DNA of 64,000 nucleotides from NCBI RefSeq assembly GCF_000282975.1, contig NZ_ALJC01000075.1:186001-250000 (forward strand). Direction: 5' to 3'. This DNA comes from Pseudomonas psychrophila HA-4 (GTDB lineage Bacteria; Pseudomonadota; Gammaproteobacteria; Pseudomonadales; Pseudomonadaceae). This document shows positions 17,988 through 28,700 of this stretch, piece after piece; positions within the stretch are counted from its first letter, which is position 1, and each line of letters starts with the position of its first letter. Made by a program: the position numbers and the translations under genes. Under the pieces are notes generated by a model. It worked only from the letters and a program-made list of their open reading frames with translations. It was not told the DNA's origin and ran no database searches.

Positions 17988-18674
17988 TCAATCCGGGCGT
18001 CGGCCCTTCAGGGACAGACGTACCGGCAAGGTCAGCGAAGCCGGTGTACGTTGCGTTGCATGCGGGGCACGCAACGCGGCCAGCACCTGGGCATCGGTCT
18101 GCGCATCGCCACTGGACTGCACCAACACCACGCGGGTGACTTGGCCGTCAGCGCTTAACCACAGGTCGGCCTGCACCTGGTAGGCCTTCTTGCGTAACTC
18201 CGGGTCTTCGCGCAACAAGCGCTGAAACACCCCAGCCAGATATTGCTTGTAAGTCCCAGTACCCAGACCGCCGCCGCCACCGCCACCGCCTGCCATGCCA
18301 CCGCCTTTGCCTGCACCGACGTTGAATCCGTCGTTACCAGACTGGGCGTCGCCATCAATCTGCATCGGGTTAGCCAGATCATCCGCAGGCGAAGGCGGTG
18401 CCTCCTCCTCGGGCTTGACGTCTTCGGGTTCAGGCGACGGCTCGGGCTCTACCACTTTCTCCTCCACCTGAGGCTCCGGCTCCTTGGGTTTCTCGGGTGG
18501 CGGTGGTGGCGGTGGCGGCAACGGGATAATCGTTGGCACCTTCGGCGCTTCCCTGCGCACGCCACTCATGTCATTGGCCCACTGCCAGATAAACCAGGCA
18601 GCGACGCCTGTCAGCAGCAGACCGGCGCCCCACTTCAACGGGCGCAAGCGTTTGTTTTGAGGCTGTGCGGTCAT
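17988..18674 (-). CDS. tonB: TonB-family energy transducer
   Basis: 228 residues. One N-terminal membrane helix (about 14-31, KWGAGLLLTGVAAWFIWQW) is followed by a long rigid Pro/Glu/Lys-rich region (an eight-proline run, then EKPKEPEPQ). A glycine-rich stretch precedes the C-terminal TonB domain from about 145 (YKQYLAGVFQRLLRED, QVQADLWLSADGQVTRV). It spans the periplasm and transmits proton-motive force from ExbB/ExbD to an outer-membrane partner. It starts 6 bp after exbD. The corresponding P. aeruginosa gene is tonB4, as I recall. The partner it energises is not obvious here. Confidence 0.9.
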   Translation of the reverse strand: MTAQPQNKRLRPLKWGAGLLLTGVAAWFIWQWANDMSGVRREAPKVPTIIPLPPPPPPPPEKPKEPEPQVEEKVVEPEPSPEPEDVKPEEEAPPSPADDLANPMQIDGDAQSGNDGFNVGAGKGGGMAGGGGGGGGLGTGTYKQYLAGVFQRLLREDPELRKKAYQVQADLWLSADGQVTRVVLVQSSGDAQTDAQVLAALRAPHATQRTPASLTLPVRLSLKGRRPD

Positions 18675-18680
18675 GTCGTA

Positions 18681-19106
18681 TCAGCCCTGATTCGGTTTGC
18701 CGGTGACTAGCCCAACCTGCGACAGCTCCAGGCGACGCAGCAGGTCCAGCACTTCAATGACCTTCTGGTACTGCACCATGGCGTCACCGCGCACGATCAC
18801 CGGAAAGTCCGGGCTCTGCGCTTTCTCGATACGCAGACGTTCTTCCAGTTCGCTCAGCGTCACCGGGTAGGCGTCCAAGAACACCTGACCGGCATCGTTC
18901 ACCGAAATGGCCTTGGTCTTGGCCTCGGATAACGACACCGAGGCGCTGGCTTTAGGCAGGTGGATCTGAATACCCGAGACCTGCGCGGTGGCCGTGAGGA
19001 TAAACATCACCAACACCACCATCAGCACGTCCACCAGGGGCGTGATATTGATGCTGTCTACCGGAGCATCATCGTCATCGTCGTGGGCGGCGTTTACAGA
19101 AGCCAT
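18681..19106 (-). CDS. exbD: ExbD-type biopolymer transport protein
   Basis: 141 residues. A short cytoplasmic Asp-rich N-terminus (AAHDDDDDAPVDSINITPL) precedes a single membrane helix containing the proton-carrying aspartate (DVLMVVLVMFILTA, Asp at about residue 27). A periplasmic ExbD/TolR domain follows. It forms the proton channel with the fused ExbB encoded 11 bp upstream and energises the adjacent TonB. The acidic DDDDD run before the helix is a distinctive feature. Confidence 0.93.
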   Translation of the reverse strand: MASVNAAHDDDDDAPVDSINITPLVDVLMVVLVMFILTATAQVSGIQIHLPKASASVSLSEAKTKAISVNDAGQVFLDAYPVTLSELEERLRIEKAQSPDFPVIVRGDAMVQYQKVIEVLDLLRRLELSQVGLVTGKPNQG

Positions 19107-19117
19107 GACGTTTCTCC

Positions 19118-20935
19118 TCAGGCCGGCAAAGCGGCGTTGGCGTGGTGTCCGCGCTGATGCGCTGCTTCACTGAATTGGCTCTCGCCGTGCGTTTCCGCCA
19201 GACGGGTGATGAACTCGTCGACAAACACGCGCATGTCGGCGCTGACTTCCTTGTTACGGGTAATCAGTCGGTTGTAGCCAAACAGTGCTGGGATGGCGAC
19301 GAACAGCCCCATGGCAGTTGCCAGCAAGGCCGCGGCCATCCCTGGAGCAATGGCGTTGATGTTCACGTCACCGGCCATCGCAGTGCCGAGGAACACCACC
19401 ATGATCCCCATCACCGTACCGAGCAGGCCGATGTAAGGGCCGCCGGCAATGGCGTTGGACAGCGTCGACAGCTTGGCGCTGAGTTGCTGGTTTTCGCGGG
19501 TACGCACGCCGTCCATGGAGCAACGGATGGCTTCGATGGTGGCGGCTGAAACCGATGAAGTGTCTGCACCTTGAGCGCGACGGGTACGGATTTCCTTCAC
19601 TGCCACCAGGTACAGGCGCCACAGCGGCGAGTGAGTCAGGCGCTCGGCCAGGGCTTTGTCATCGGCAAACATTTCCAGGCGGGTGCCCACTTGCGAGAAC
19701 TGCTCGCGGAAAATCTCGTTGGCCTTGCTGACACGACTGACCATGCTGTTTTTGCGAATCATGATGATCCATGACTGAATCATCATGCCCACCAGCACCA
19801 CAATGATGATCCAGGCATCCATCGGGACTGCGTTAAACAGAAAACCCAGGCTGCCGAAGCCAAAGCCCGACTGCTCTTCGTCTACACCGTAAGCCACCAG
19901 TTTGGATTCCGAACCTTGTGCGGTGGCATCGGCCAACAACAGGCTGGCCGGGCGCGCGACCTTGGACAGGCGCAGTTCATCGATGGCACCGGCAAACGGC
20001 AGGTAATGGCTGGGTTCAGCGTCGGCGGCATGCGGCAGATCAGCACCAATGGCCATTGCCGAGTTGAAGGCAGGCATGGCGACAGCCAGGCTCGCAGTTT
20101 CACGCCCGTTGACAAACAGCGAGACTTTATCGCCCTCGGCGCTGACAGCCAGATGTTGCCATTGACCCGGATTCAAGGGCTGAGTCGACACAGCGCGGTG
20201 ACCATCGACTTCTACGAAAGGTACGCCTTGGTCAACGCCGACCAGCAGGCTGTTACCGGCTTCGCGTCGGGCCAGCAACAGTTGCTCGCCACTGGCTTGG
20301 TCCAGACGCAACCAGGTGCTCAAGGTAAAGGCGCCACCCGCACTGTGTTGCAGCGACGGGCTGGCGGGCAGCAGCAAAGGCTGGCCATTGAGTTGCAGTG
20401 CACGACCGATCACACCATCAATGCTCACGCCCGTGGCGTTTTGTGCGGTGTTGCCATAAGCCGTGGTATCACGGGCCGGTGTGCCGTTAGCCCCTTCAAA
20501 ATGGTAAAGCGCGGTGTAATTCGGGTCGAACGTCAGTTGGCCGTTCGAGGTGGCCACCGCTTTCTGATTGCCGTAGTACATCCACACGTCCTGACGCTGA
20601 CCGCCCTCAACTTTAGGCACATCGACCCAGATCAGCGCCATGCCCATCAGCGGGTCAAAGCTTTCGATCTGATGGTTGAGCACAGTCTTGTCATCGGCGC
20701 TGACAAAACGCAGATCGGAACCGTCGTCCTTGACCCCATCAAATGTGAAGTTGCCCGTATGCAGACGTACCAGCAGTGCAGTGCGCCCTAAAGGCTGGTT
20801 AATCGCCGCGCCTTGCGGGGTGGTGTCGATCGAAATTTGCTTGCGGTAGTGCCAGTCATCCTGCCACCAGGCATGGGCGGTTGCCGGGAGCGCGAAGCCC
20901 AGGCAGATCAACAAACTCAGAAATAAGCGTTGCAT
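19118..20935 (-). CDS. exbB: ExbB/TolQ proton channel fused to a periplasmic DUF2341-LamG domain
   Basis: 605 residues, about two and a half times the length of ordinary ExbB. In order: a signal peptide (1-22), a DUF2341-like domain starting WWQDDWHYRKQISID (about 23-125), a LamG/concanavalin-like jelly roll (about 130-322; FTLSTWLRLD, HLAVSAEGDKVSLFVNGRE, GAIDELRLSK), a membrane helix at about 363-383, and the MotA/TolQ/ExbB domain to the end (GPYIGLLGTVMGIMVVFLG, NAIAPGMAAALLATAMGLFVAIP). The sensing or binding domain would sit in the periplasm on the channel. The ATG at 20935 gives a clean signal peptide and follows GGAG. It is 25 bp after pdtB. Confidence 0.9.
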   Translation of the reverse strand: MQRLFLSLLICLGFALPATAHAWWQDDWHYRKQISIDTTPQGAAINQPLGRTALLVRLHTGNFTFDGVKDDGSDLRFVSADDKTVLNHQIESFDPLMGMALIWVDVPKVEGGQRQDVWMYYGNQKAVATSNGQLTFDPNYTALYHFEGANGTPARDTTAYGNTAQNATGVSIDGVIGRALQLNGQPLLLPASPSLQHSAGGAFTLSTWLRLDQASGEQLLLARREAGNSLLVGVDQGVPFVEVDGHRAVSTQPLNPGQWQHLAVSAEGDKVSLFVNGRETASLAVAMPAFNSAMAIGADLPHAADAEPSHYLPFAGAIDELRLSKVARPASLLLADATAQGSESKLVAYGVDEEQSGFGFGSLGFLFNAVPMDAWIIIVVLVGMMIQSWIIMIRKNSMVSRVSKANEIFREQFSQVGTRLEMFADDKALAERLTHSPLWRLYLVAVKEIRTRRAQGADTSSVSAATIEAIRCSMDGVRTRENQQLSAKLSTLSNAIAGGPYIGLLGTVMGIMVVFLGTAMAGDVNINAIAPGMAAALLATAMGLFVAIPALFGYNRLITRNKEVSADMRVFVDEFITRLAETHGESQFSEAAHQRGHHANAALPA

Positions 20936-20960
20936 GTCAAAGGATCTCCGTGAAAACGAA

Positions 20961-22565
20961 TCAGAAAGTCGCCTGCACACTGAAGTGCAAACGAGAGTCA
21001 TGTTTTTGGGTGTTCGGGCCATTAACCAGCGGGTAGCCCCAGTCCATGCTGCCGGACAGCCACTTGCTTAAACTGGCGCGGGTGCCCAGGCCAACGCTGG
21101 CCAACCGGTAATCATCTTCTTGCTCTTGCAGCGCGTCGCGCAGGTAGAGCTGCGCCGCGTCGGCGAAGGCGTAGAAGCGCCATTCCTGCACATAGCTGCC
21201 CAGGTATTTGGCCAGCGACGGAGTGCGCAGCTCTTGCGACAGCAAGTAGCCTTCGTCACCCGTGCGTTCGGCCGCCAGATAGCCGCGCACCGAGGTGGCG
21301 CCGCCAGCGGAATACTGTTCGTTGGAGACCAGCGGACCGGACGCCAGTTGGAAACCAACCTTGGTTGCCGCTTGCCAGTTATTGGTGAACGAGAGGGTGA
21401 GGTTCCCGTCGCCCTTGAGCACGGCGAAACTTGGGCTGGAGTCCCAGCGTTTGTCGCGAAATTCCTGGGAATCACTGCCGTAACCGAAGAAGGCACGGGT
21501 GCCGATCACCAAGTTGAGGTTCAGGCCCAGCTGCGATTGTTCGGTGTAGTTGTAGCCGTTGTAGCCGAAGGTCAGCGGTGCGTACTTGAGCGGGACTTGG
21601 TCGCTGCTGTCGCCAAAACGCAGTTGCTCGTCGAAGTCCTTTAAGTCGATTCCGGCCGAGAACGAGTTGGCCCACGTACCACTGGCTGGGAGGCTGTAAA
21701 TGGCCGATACGCCATAGGAATGGCCTTTGCCCAGTACGTTACTGCCGCCGATGGTGGCGATGTTGCTGTCAGACTGGTAACCCGAGAACTGCACGCTCCA
21801 GCGCTCGCTCAACGGCGCGGTATAGGAGCCGGACCAGACCTTGGCGTTGTCCATGTCTTGGGGGGCGGTGAAAAACGTCAGAGATACGCTGTGGCCTAAC
21901 TGCCACAGGTTGTCGTAACCCACGGTGGCGACGCTGCGTAGTTTTTCGGTGTCGGCACTGTAGTCGTTGTTCAAGCCGAGACTGGCGTGCCAAGGGCTTT
22001 GGTCTTCGACTTGCAAGTCGACGTCCATGGTGCCGGGGCGCTGGCCTTCATGTACCAACGGTGTGACCTGGCGGCCAGCGGTGCGGTTGAGGCCTGCGAG
22101 CTGGGTTTGCACGGTAGCGAAATCCGGCACGGTGCCTTCCTTGAGACCAGGCACTTCTTCACGGATTTCCACAGGGGAATAGTGCTTGGCGCCGACGACA
22201 CGCACGCGACCCACCTTGGTTTCGCTGACTTGCAGATAAACGATACCGTCGTCGACCTTTTGCTCTGGCAGTTCGATAAACACCGACTGATAGCCGCGCT
22301 CTTGGTAAGTCTTCTGTAGAGCGTCACGGGCACCTTCGATGTCCTTTAAGGTTTTTTGCGGCCCAAGAAACGGGTATACCGCTTCTTCGATGGCTCGGGC
22401 GTCGAGCACGGTATTGCCGCGCACAAAGTACTCGTTGACGTCTACCCGCCGCTCCGGGCTCTGCGTTTGAGCGCCTTGCTCTTCGGCGAGTACCGGTTGC
22501 GCTAGCGCCAGCCAGCACAGCGCAGCGCCACCAACCGGCCTGATTGACTTGAACAAATGCTCCAC
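20961..22565 (-). CDS. pdtB: Two-partner secretion outer-membrane transporter (ShlB/FhaC family)
   Basis: 534-residue TpsB transporter. A signal peptide (about 1-27, LAQPVLAEE) is followed by two POTRA domains (about 38-115 beginning VDVNEYFVRGNTVL, and about 117-190 with VGRVRVVGAKHYSPVEI). A 16-strand barrel follows, with the loop-6 motif SVRGYLAAE and a terminal phenylalanine. It should recognise the TPS domains of the two PdtA proteins in the periplasm and move them to the surface. It is encoded directly downstream of pdtA1 with its own upstream element at 22641-22667. It is the first gene of the closely spaced operon that includes exbB, exbD and tonB. Confidence 0.92.
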   Translation of the reverse strand: MEHLFKSIRPVGGAALCWLALAQPVLAEEQGAQTQSPERRVDVNEYFVRGNTVLDARAIEEAVYPFLGPQKTLKDIEGARDALQKTYQERGYQSVFIELPEQKVDDGIVYLQVSETKVGRVRVVGAKHYSPVEIREEVPGLKEGTVPDFATVQTQLAGLNRTAGRQVTPLVHEGQRPGTMDVDLQVEDQSPWHASLGLNNDYSADTEKLRSVATVGYDNLWQLGHSVSLTFFTAPQDMDNAKVWSGSYTAPLSERWSVQFSGYQSDSNIATIGGSNVLGKGHSYGVSAIYSLPASGTWANSFSAGIDLKDFDEQLRFGDSSDQVPLKYAPLTFGYNGYNYTEQSQLGLNLNLVIGTRAFFGYGSDSQEFRDKRWDSSPSFAVLKGDGNLTLSFTNNWQAATKVGFQLASGPLVSNEQYSAGGATSVRGYLAAERTGDEGYLLSQELRTPSLAKYLGSYVQEWRFYAFADAAQLYLRDALQEQEDDYRLASVGLGTRASLSKWLSGSMDWGYPLVNGPNTQKHDSRLHFSVQATF

Positions 22566-22640
22566 ACCGCCCCCTAAATTGCCGTAATAAAACCCGTTGC
22601 CTAGCGTGTTACACAGGTAAGACCGGCGTGGTCGGGGGCT

Positions 22641-22667
22641 ACCGAACTGATGTCATAAAAGCTTCAT
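22641..22667 (-). promoter_or_regulatory. Shared PHO-box-like and promoter-like element upstream of pdtB
   Basis: On the minus strand this reads ATGAA-N8-ATGAC-N5-TTCGGT. Read on the plus strand, 22650-22667 is ATGTCATAAAAGCTTCAT, two 7-bp halves 4 bp apart that resemble a PHO box (CTGTCAT-N4-CTGTCAT, with the second half weaker). The ATGAC-N5-TTCRGT arrangement is identical in spacing upstream of pdtA1 and pdtA2. It may combine a PhoB site with the -35 region of an ECF promoter. It lies about 76 bp from the pdtB start. Confidence 0.5.
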
Positions 22668-22730
22668 TCATCTTTTTTAACAGGGCCGTTTGCCGCACCA
22701 AAATCCCTGTAGGAGCGCAATGAGGAGCCA

Positions 22731-22758
22731 AAAAAAAGGGGTGATCAATGATCACCCC
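22731..22758 (-). terminator. Rho-independent terminator after pdtA1
   Basis: Minus-strand GGGGTGATCA / TGATCACCCC, a 10-bp perfect stem around a single base (the inner pairs must open as the loop), followed by a run of eight T. It lies 30 bp after the pdtA1 stop. It nearly matches the terminator after pdtA2 at 35425-35453. Confidence 0.92.
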
Positions 22759-22787
22759 AAAGGTCGAACTACAAAGATGTCTCGCGG

Positions 22788-25700
22788 TTACAGGCTGATC
22801 TGACCTCGCTCATCCTCGGTCAAGTTCGCACGTGCCTGGTCACTCAGTCGCCCTGCGCCCAATACCTGTACCGGGCTGTTGGGGTTGTAACCCGGCACCG
22901 CCTGGGTCTGTTCCGGTTCGCGTTGCACCGGCTCGCTGCCAAAGCTCAACACTTCAACCGTGACGATCGAAGCCCTGCTCTGACGTGCTGCCGCCTGTTG
23001 GTTTCGTGCTGCGTTGTCCGCTGCTTGGGACGCTGCGGCGCCCGCCGAACTGGCAGAAGACAAGGCCCCAGTGTTGACGGTCGCCGCCACCGGCACCCCG
23101 GACGATTTGCCCTGGGTCTGGATGTTCGCCGCGTTGACGATGCGCAAGGCGGCAATGTTGATGTTGCCCGACACGCGAATCCCCGCTTCACCCGCATCAA
23201 TGGTGCCCAGCGGTGCAATCAGGTCGATGTCGCCTGCTGGCACTTCTGGTATCGGGTTCAGCGTTGCAATCCCCGCACCAGTACTTGGCACCGACGGCGA
23301 CAGGGCAACGTTGCCCCAATTGTCATAAGTGCGTTTCGGTGGCGTATAGACCACGGTGGTTTTTGAGCCCCGACCGGCGTTGATGTCACCCTCGGCGGAC
23401 CAGCCCATGATCGAGCCTCCGAAGGTGGTCATAATCCGGCTTTGGCCCAGCAGAATGCTACCCAGCGAGTACAGCTGGATATTGCCCGCACCTTGGGTGA
23501 TGACCCCCGCCGAAGCCGGTGGTGCAACGCCCTCGATGCCGAACGTCTGGTTACCGCCCGGGGTGAGCATCTGGATCGAGCCACCGAAGTCGGTGTGAAC
23601 CCCAGCGCCGCCAAACATGCGGATATCGCCCAGATAATTCAGGGCATTGCCCGCCACGTCTTTCGCTGGGAACAGTGCTGCAATCGCTGCCCGACCCCGG
23701 GCGTAACTGCCTTCACGCACACCACCGGCTTGGGTGTACTCACGGCCGCCCGCCTCCAACTCGGCAAAATACACATCGCGGGCAAACACGCGCTGTTGCT
23801 CGCCTGGCAATTGCTTGAAGTAAGCCACTGCTTGCTCACTGTCACCGACAAAACCAAAGCGCTCGCCTAGCCAGACCAGTAACTCTTTTTCGTAGGTCTT
23901 GGGCACCTTGGCGCCCGATGCCAACAAGGGTTCACCCAGCGCCAACTGGTTGGCCGGATTAAGGTAGGCCTCGACAAAACGTTGGTAATCCGCACCGCTG
24001 GCCCCCGCCCCTGCCTGCATGGCAATACTGGCGCCTTGACGCAAGTCACCGGCAACAATCGGACCCATGCTGGTCACGCTGACCTTATCGTCCATCACGA
24101 TGTTGCGTCCGGCAGTGATCTCCAGCGCGCCAGGCCCGGCAATGTTAAAGCTGCTGTAAATAATGTCGCGCCCGGCTGAGACGATGGAGATATCGGTCGC
24201 ATTGTTGTGAACGAACAGGTTACCCGTGGCGAACACCTCCGGATAAATCTGGCCATTGTCACCCGGGTTGGCACCGCTACTGACGATATCGCGCCCGGCC
24301 ATCATCCACACCGGACGACTGCCTTCGTACCAGGTCTCGCCGGCATGCTGCACGCCAGCGTTTTTGTAAGCAATGATCCGACCGCTGTTGACCCCAATCA
24401 GGTCGCCCTGCACCGCATAAAAGCGTGAAGGGTCAGCGGTATTGCTCAACGGCTCACTCGCAGTACCCGGGCCAAACGTAAACAGTGACAGCCCCTGATT
24501 ACCGTAAGTGTTGTAGTTACCGGTTTGCGACAGATTGCTGTAATTCTGCCAGCCTAGGGTGGCAAAAAAGGCCGGATTCCATGGAGTTGCCATACTGCTG
24601 AGCGCCGTGCCGGATTGGGTGACGCTAAAGCCACCGGCGTAAATCGAATCCTGCGCCAGGAACTGCAATTGCCCGTTTTTACCCGGGGCCAGGAGTATCG
24701 GGTAGCTGTAGCTGTCGTAATCACGGTTCGTGGCGGCCTTGCCGTAGTAAAAGCTACCACTGGCAGCGGTGGCCCTGAGGATCGATGGATACACCACCGC
24801 CATGTCCGTGTTCGTACCCACCAGAAAAGGCGTCAGGTTGCCACCTTCGGCATACAGATCAACGGCCGTGTTTGGGGTCCACAAGGTGTACCAACTGCTG
24901 GAGCCGCCAGTCACGTCATTACGGCTGAAGGCCGATTGGTTGTACTGGCGCACGCGCCCTGCATCCTCAACCGTTTGCACGACTAGGTCGCCCAAGGTAT
25001 GCAAGCTGAACGTTGCATCGCCTGCCACGAGCGTCACCCCACCTTGCGGTCGGCTGCGGCTGGCACGCAGGGGGTCAGCCGCACGCACATCACCCGGCAC
25101 CTGAGCCGTAGTGCCGTATAACGTATCGACGCGCCCGATGCTGGCGGCCTGCACGTGCACATTACCGCGAGTGTTAGTCAGCACCCCGTCACGATTGCCG
25201 GCCGTTTCAATAATGCTCACAGGGTTGAGTGCACCTCTGACCTGCAGTCGTAAGTCGCCGCCACCGGTCAGTTGCAGGCTGCCATCGTTGCTCACCCGGC
25301 CCGTGCTGCCAACTGCCAGCACCAGGCCCTGAGTGCGTTTGTTGTTCCCATCAATCGTGTAGGTCGGTTCTTTTAAGGAGCCCGCGTCGCCCCCCACGGT
25401 AACGTCCACGTCACCGCCGCCCAGGGTGCCGAAACCCGTGAAGCCAATCAGGTTGTCAGAAATGATGTTGGTGTAAGTACCAAAGTTGATCCACCAGGCT
25501 GTCGGCTGAGCCTTCCCACCTGTTGCGACATCGCCGCTGCCTTGGCGCCACAACCAGTTGCCGACATCGGCCGTATTGTTGCCGCTGTCATCAGAGTTAG
25601 GCCTGAGTTGGCTGTAACTCCCCCCGTTATCGAGATTGCCGGTGAGGTTGCCGTTTACGTTCAACGTCAAGTTCCCCCCCGCCTCCGGGTACCACGCGCG

Positions 25701-28700
25701 GTACAGGCTTTCGCTGCCGCCGTTGACGAACTGCTCAAAGTAGCTAGGTTTTTCCTTGAGCACGGTGCTACCGCCCTTCAGCGCCCTAGGCTGGTTGAAG
25801 GGGTCACCCGCGTAAGTGCCAGTGGACGAGGTGCCCGCCGTGTAAACGCCATACGAAGAGTCCACGCTCAGGTTGCCGCCGCTGAGCAATTGCAGGTCGC
25901 CGGTGCCGGTACGGACCACACTGAAGCGCGAACTGGAAGGCAGAGGTGCATATTCCTTGGGGCTCTTCGACACGCAGTAGCTCGGTGTGGCCACGCAGAA
26001 TTTAGACGCGCCCCCTCTCACCCCAAGAGACTCCAGGATCCGATCTTCGACCACGCCTCCGACTTCAACGATGATGCCTCTTCTCTGCAGGATGCCCGCT
26101 GCGTACGAGGTCCAGACGTACATCATTTTGGCTTGGCAGTAGTCGGCGAAATTGGTGCAAAAATCGGCAACCGTCCCCAGCCCAAACTCATCCAGGATTG
26201 ATTGATCTACCGGATCACCTTCCTTGACTTCAACCCCGGCATTCCCGAGGTCTTCAACCGCATAAGCGCTCCACACCAGCACACCTTTGGGCGGCAACAG
26301 TTTGGCAAACATGCCGAAGTGACTGTCGGCTAGGCGCAGTGTGCCGCTGCTCGGATGAGGCTGAAGTAGACGACTGTCCGCAGCTTCGGTGTCCGCCCCG
26401 GCCACCAGGCGCAGTGACCACGACTGCGATCCTTCGGCCAGCATCGGTGAAATCGCCCAATTATTGCCTTGGCGCCCGGCCACTTCAGGCCGCAACTTGA
26501 TCGAATCAACGTTGCCTACCAGCTTCACATCGGTGCCCATCGGAATCAGCGACCCACGCGCCAACGCAATGTTGCCATCTAGGGTGACGACATTTCGGCC
26601 TGGGTCCAGCGCTTGGTACAGGGCTGGCAATGGCACCCCTTTAGGCCAAAGCATGGCCAGCAGTTCGATGGGTTGACCCAACAGGGTACCGGCATCTAGT
26701 TGAGTACCTGCTTGCAGGGTGACCGGCTGCTTAAGCAGCGTGCCTGCCGCCAGTAGCGTATTGCCCGAAGCGTCCAGTACCGCCGCCGCCAATACCGTGT
26801 CAGCAGGCAAGGTGAGTTCCTGGGCCAATGTCGCCCGCGCTGGTAAGCGCGTTCCAGCCACCACCGTCGTGCCTTTGATCGGCAAGTCGTAGTTCAACAC
26901 CGAGCCCGCCATGTAGGTGGTGCCATCCGCCAGAACCACGCCATTGCCCGGCACGATGGTGCCGCCGCTGCTAAAGTCGCGTCCTTTTAACAGTACCCAG
27001 CCGTTGTCATCCACGGTGGGCGGCGGGGGCGCGAAGCCGTCGTTGATGCTGCCGTAGATGCTCAGGTCCCCCCCGGCGCGCAAGGTCAGGCTGCCAGACT
27101 CACCGGAGCCGTACACCGAGGTTTTCTGGCTGTTGCGGTTGAGGCTGGCGTAACGATAGCCGGACAGGTCGACATCGCCCTGCACCACCAGATCGCCATT
27201 CGGAGTCTTGCTGATGATTTCCACGCCCGGACGCAAATGGAACGCGTCGGCGTAAGTGGCGTTGTTCAAACCGGCGAGTTTTTGGGTCAGTAGATTGCTG
27301 TTTTTCAACGCTGCATTGATAAACGCCGTGCTCAAGGCGTGCTTGCCATCCAAATACGCCTGATCAATCACCTGATACGGCCTACCGCTAGCCGTCGGAT
27401 CGGTCATCAGGGGCGCGTCGTCGTAAGTCGCCATTGCGTTGAGGGTGATTGCCCGCGCACCTTTAATGTCCAGTCGGCCGCTGGCATCAATGGCGATGTC
27501 GTTGCTGTTCAGACGAGGCGCATTCATTTCCAGGGTGCCGCGATTGCGCCCATCATTGCCCGGGGTGCCCGCAGTGCCGTGTCGCAAGTCGATACTCAGG
27601 CCATCCGCTAGGGTCAGTTGCCCGGTGCCGGAAGCCAGTACCACCATTGCCCGGTTCGGTGAATCGATGATTTTGCCGTAGCTGTCGACGCGCACTTGGC
27701 TGCCGTGGGCGTCGAGCATTGCGCTGCCGTCCAAGGTCAGGCCATTTTTACCGGCCAGGTTGATACTGCCCACGCGTTCACCGCTGGCGTCCACTCGGCC
27801 TGTGACGCGCAGGCTGCCGCTGTCTACCGAGACGTTAATAATGTTGGCCTTGAGGCCGTCACCTATCGTCAGGTCACCTTGCTTGAGCTGGAAGCTACGT
27901 GCACCGAAGACTTCGCCGTCATTGAGGCGCTGGTTAAGCGCTGCAAACTGTTGATCCAGCGAAGCACTGGCGCCCAGACGCTGGGCTTGAACTTCGACGC
28001 TACTGCCCTGATACGGCACAAGCGTACCAACGGCATTGTAGTAACCGCTGTTGCCTCCCAGGATTTTGCCTTGCAGATCAACCATGCCATTCGCCGCATC
28101 CAGCGCCACGGCGCGCAATTTGCCACCTTGGTTGTGCTTGGCCGACAGGTCTATGGTCGAACCTGCCGCCTGACGGATATTGCCGTAGCGGCTGTCGAGC
28201 AGCACATCCCCGCCTGCACCGTACTGGGTGATGTCGTTAAACACCACGGCACGACCGGCCACATCGATCAACGATTCATCGGTTAAAACCACATCATGTG
28301 TGGCGTCCAGTGTGACCTTGCCGCTCGGCAGCACGACTGCCGACGCCAGGCGAATGGAATCGCCCTTGAGAGACAACTCGCCACCGTAGCCTTTGACCGT
28401 GCCGCGGGGGCCGGCAGACGCGGAGATATCAATCGTGCCGCCCGCCGTTATGCGACTCAACGAACCGCCTTCGCCGGTCATCAGCGGCGTCAAAATATTA
28501 AGATTGCCGCCGCTGTAGGCAAAACCGCTGACCGGATCGTACGCGCCTTGGTGTTGATACACCGACAGGCTGCCTTTGTAGTTGGCGGTGATGCGATCGC
28601 TGGCATTCAGGTTGACGCTGGCAAAGCCCAGCACAAGGCGGTCAAACACTGTGTTGTTGCTTGGCTGGGCAAACGGGCCATAGCCGAACTCGATACGCTC

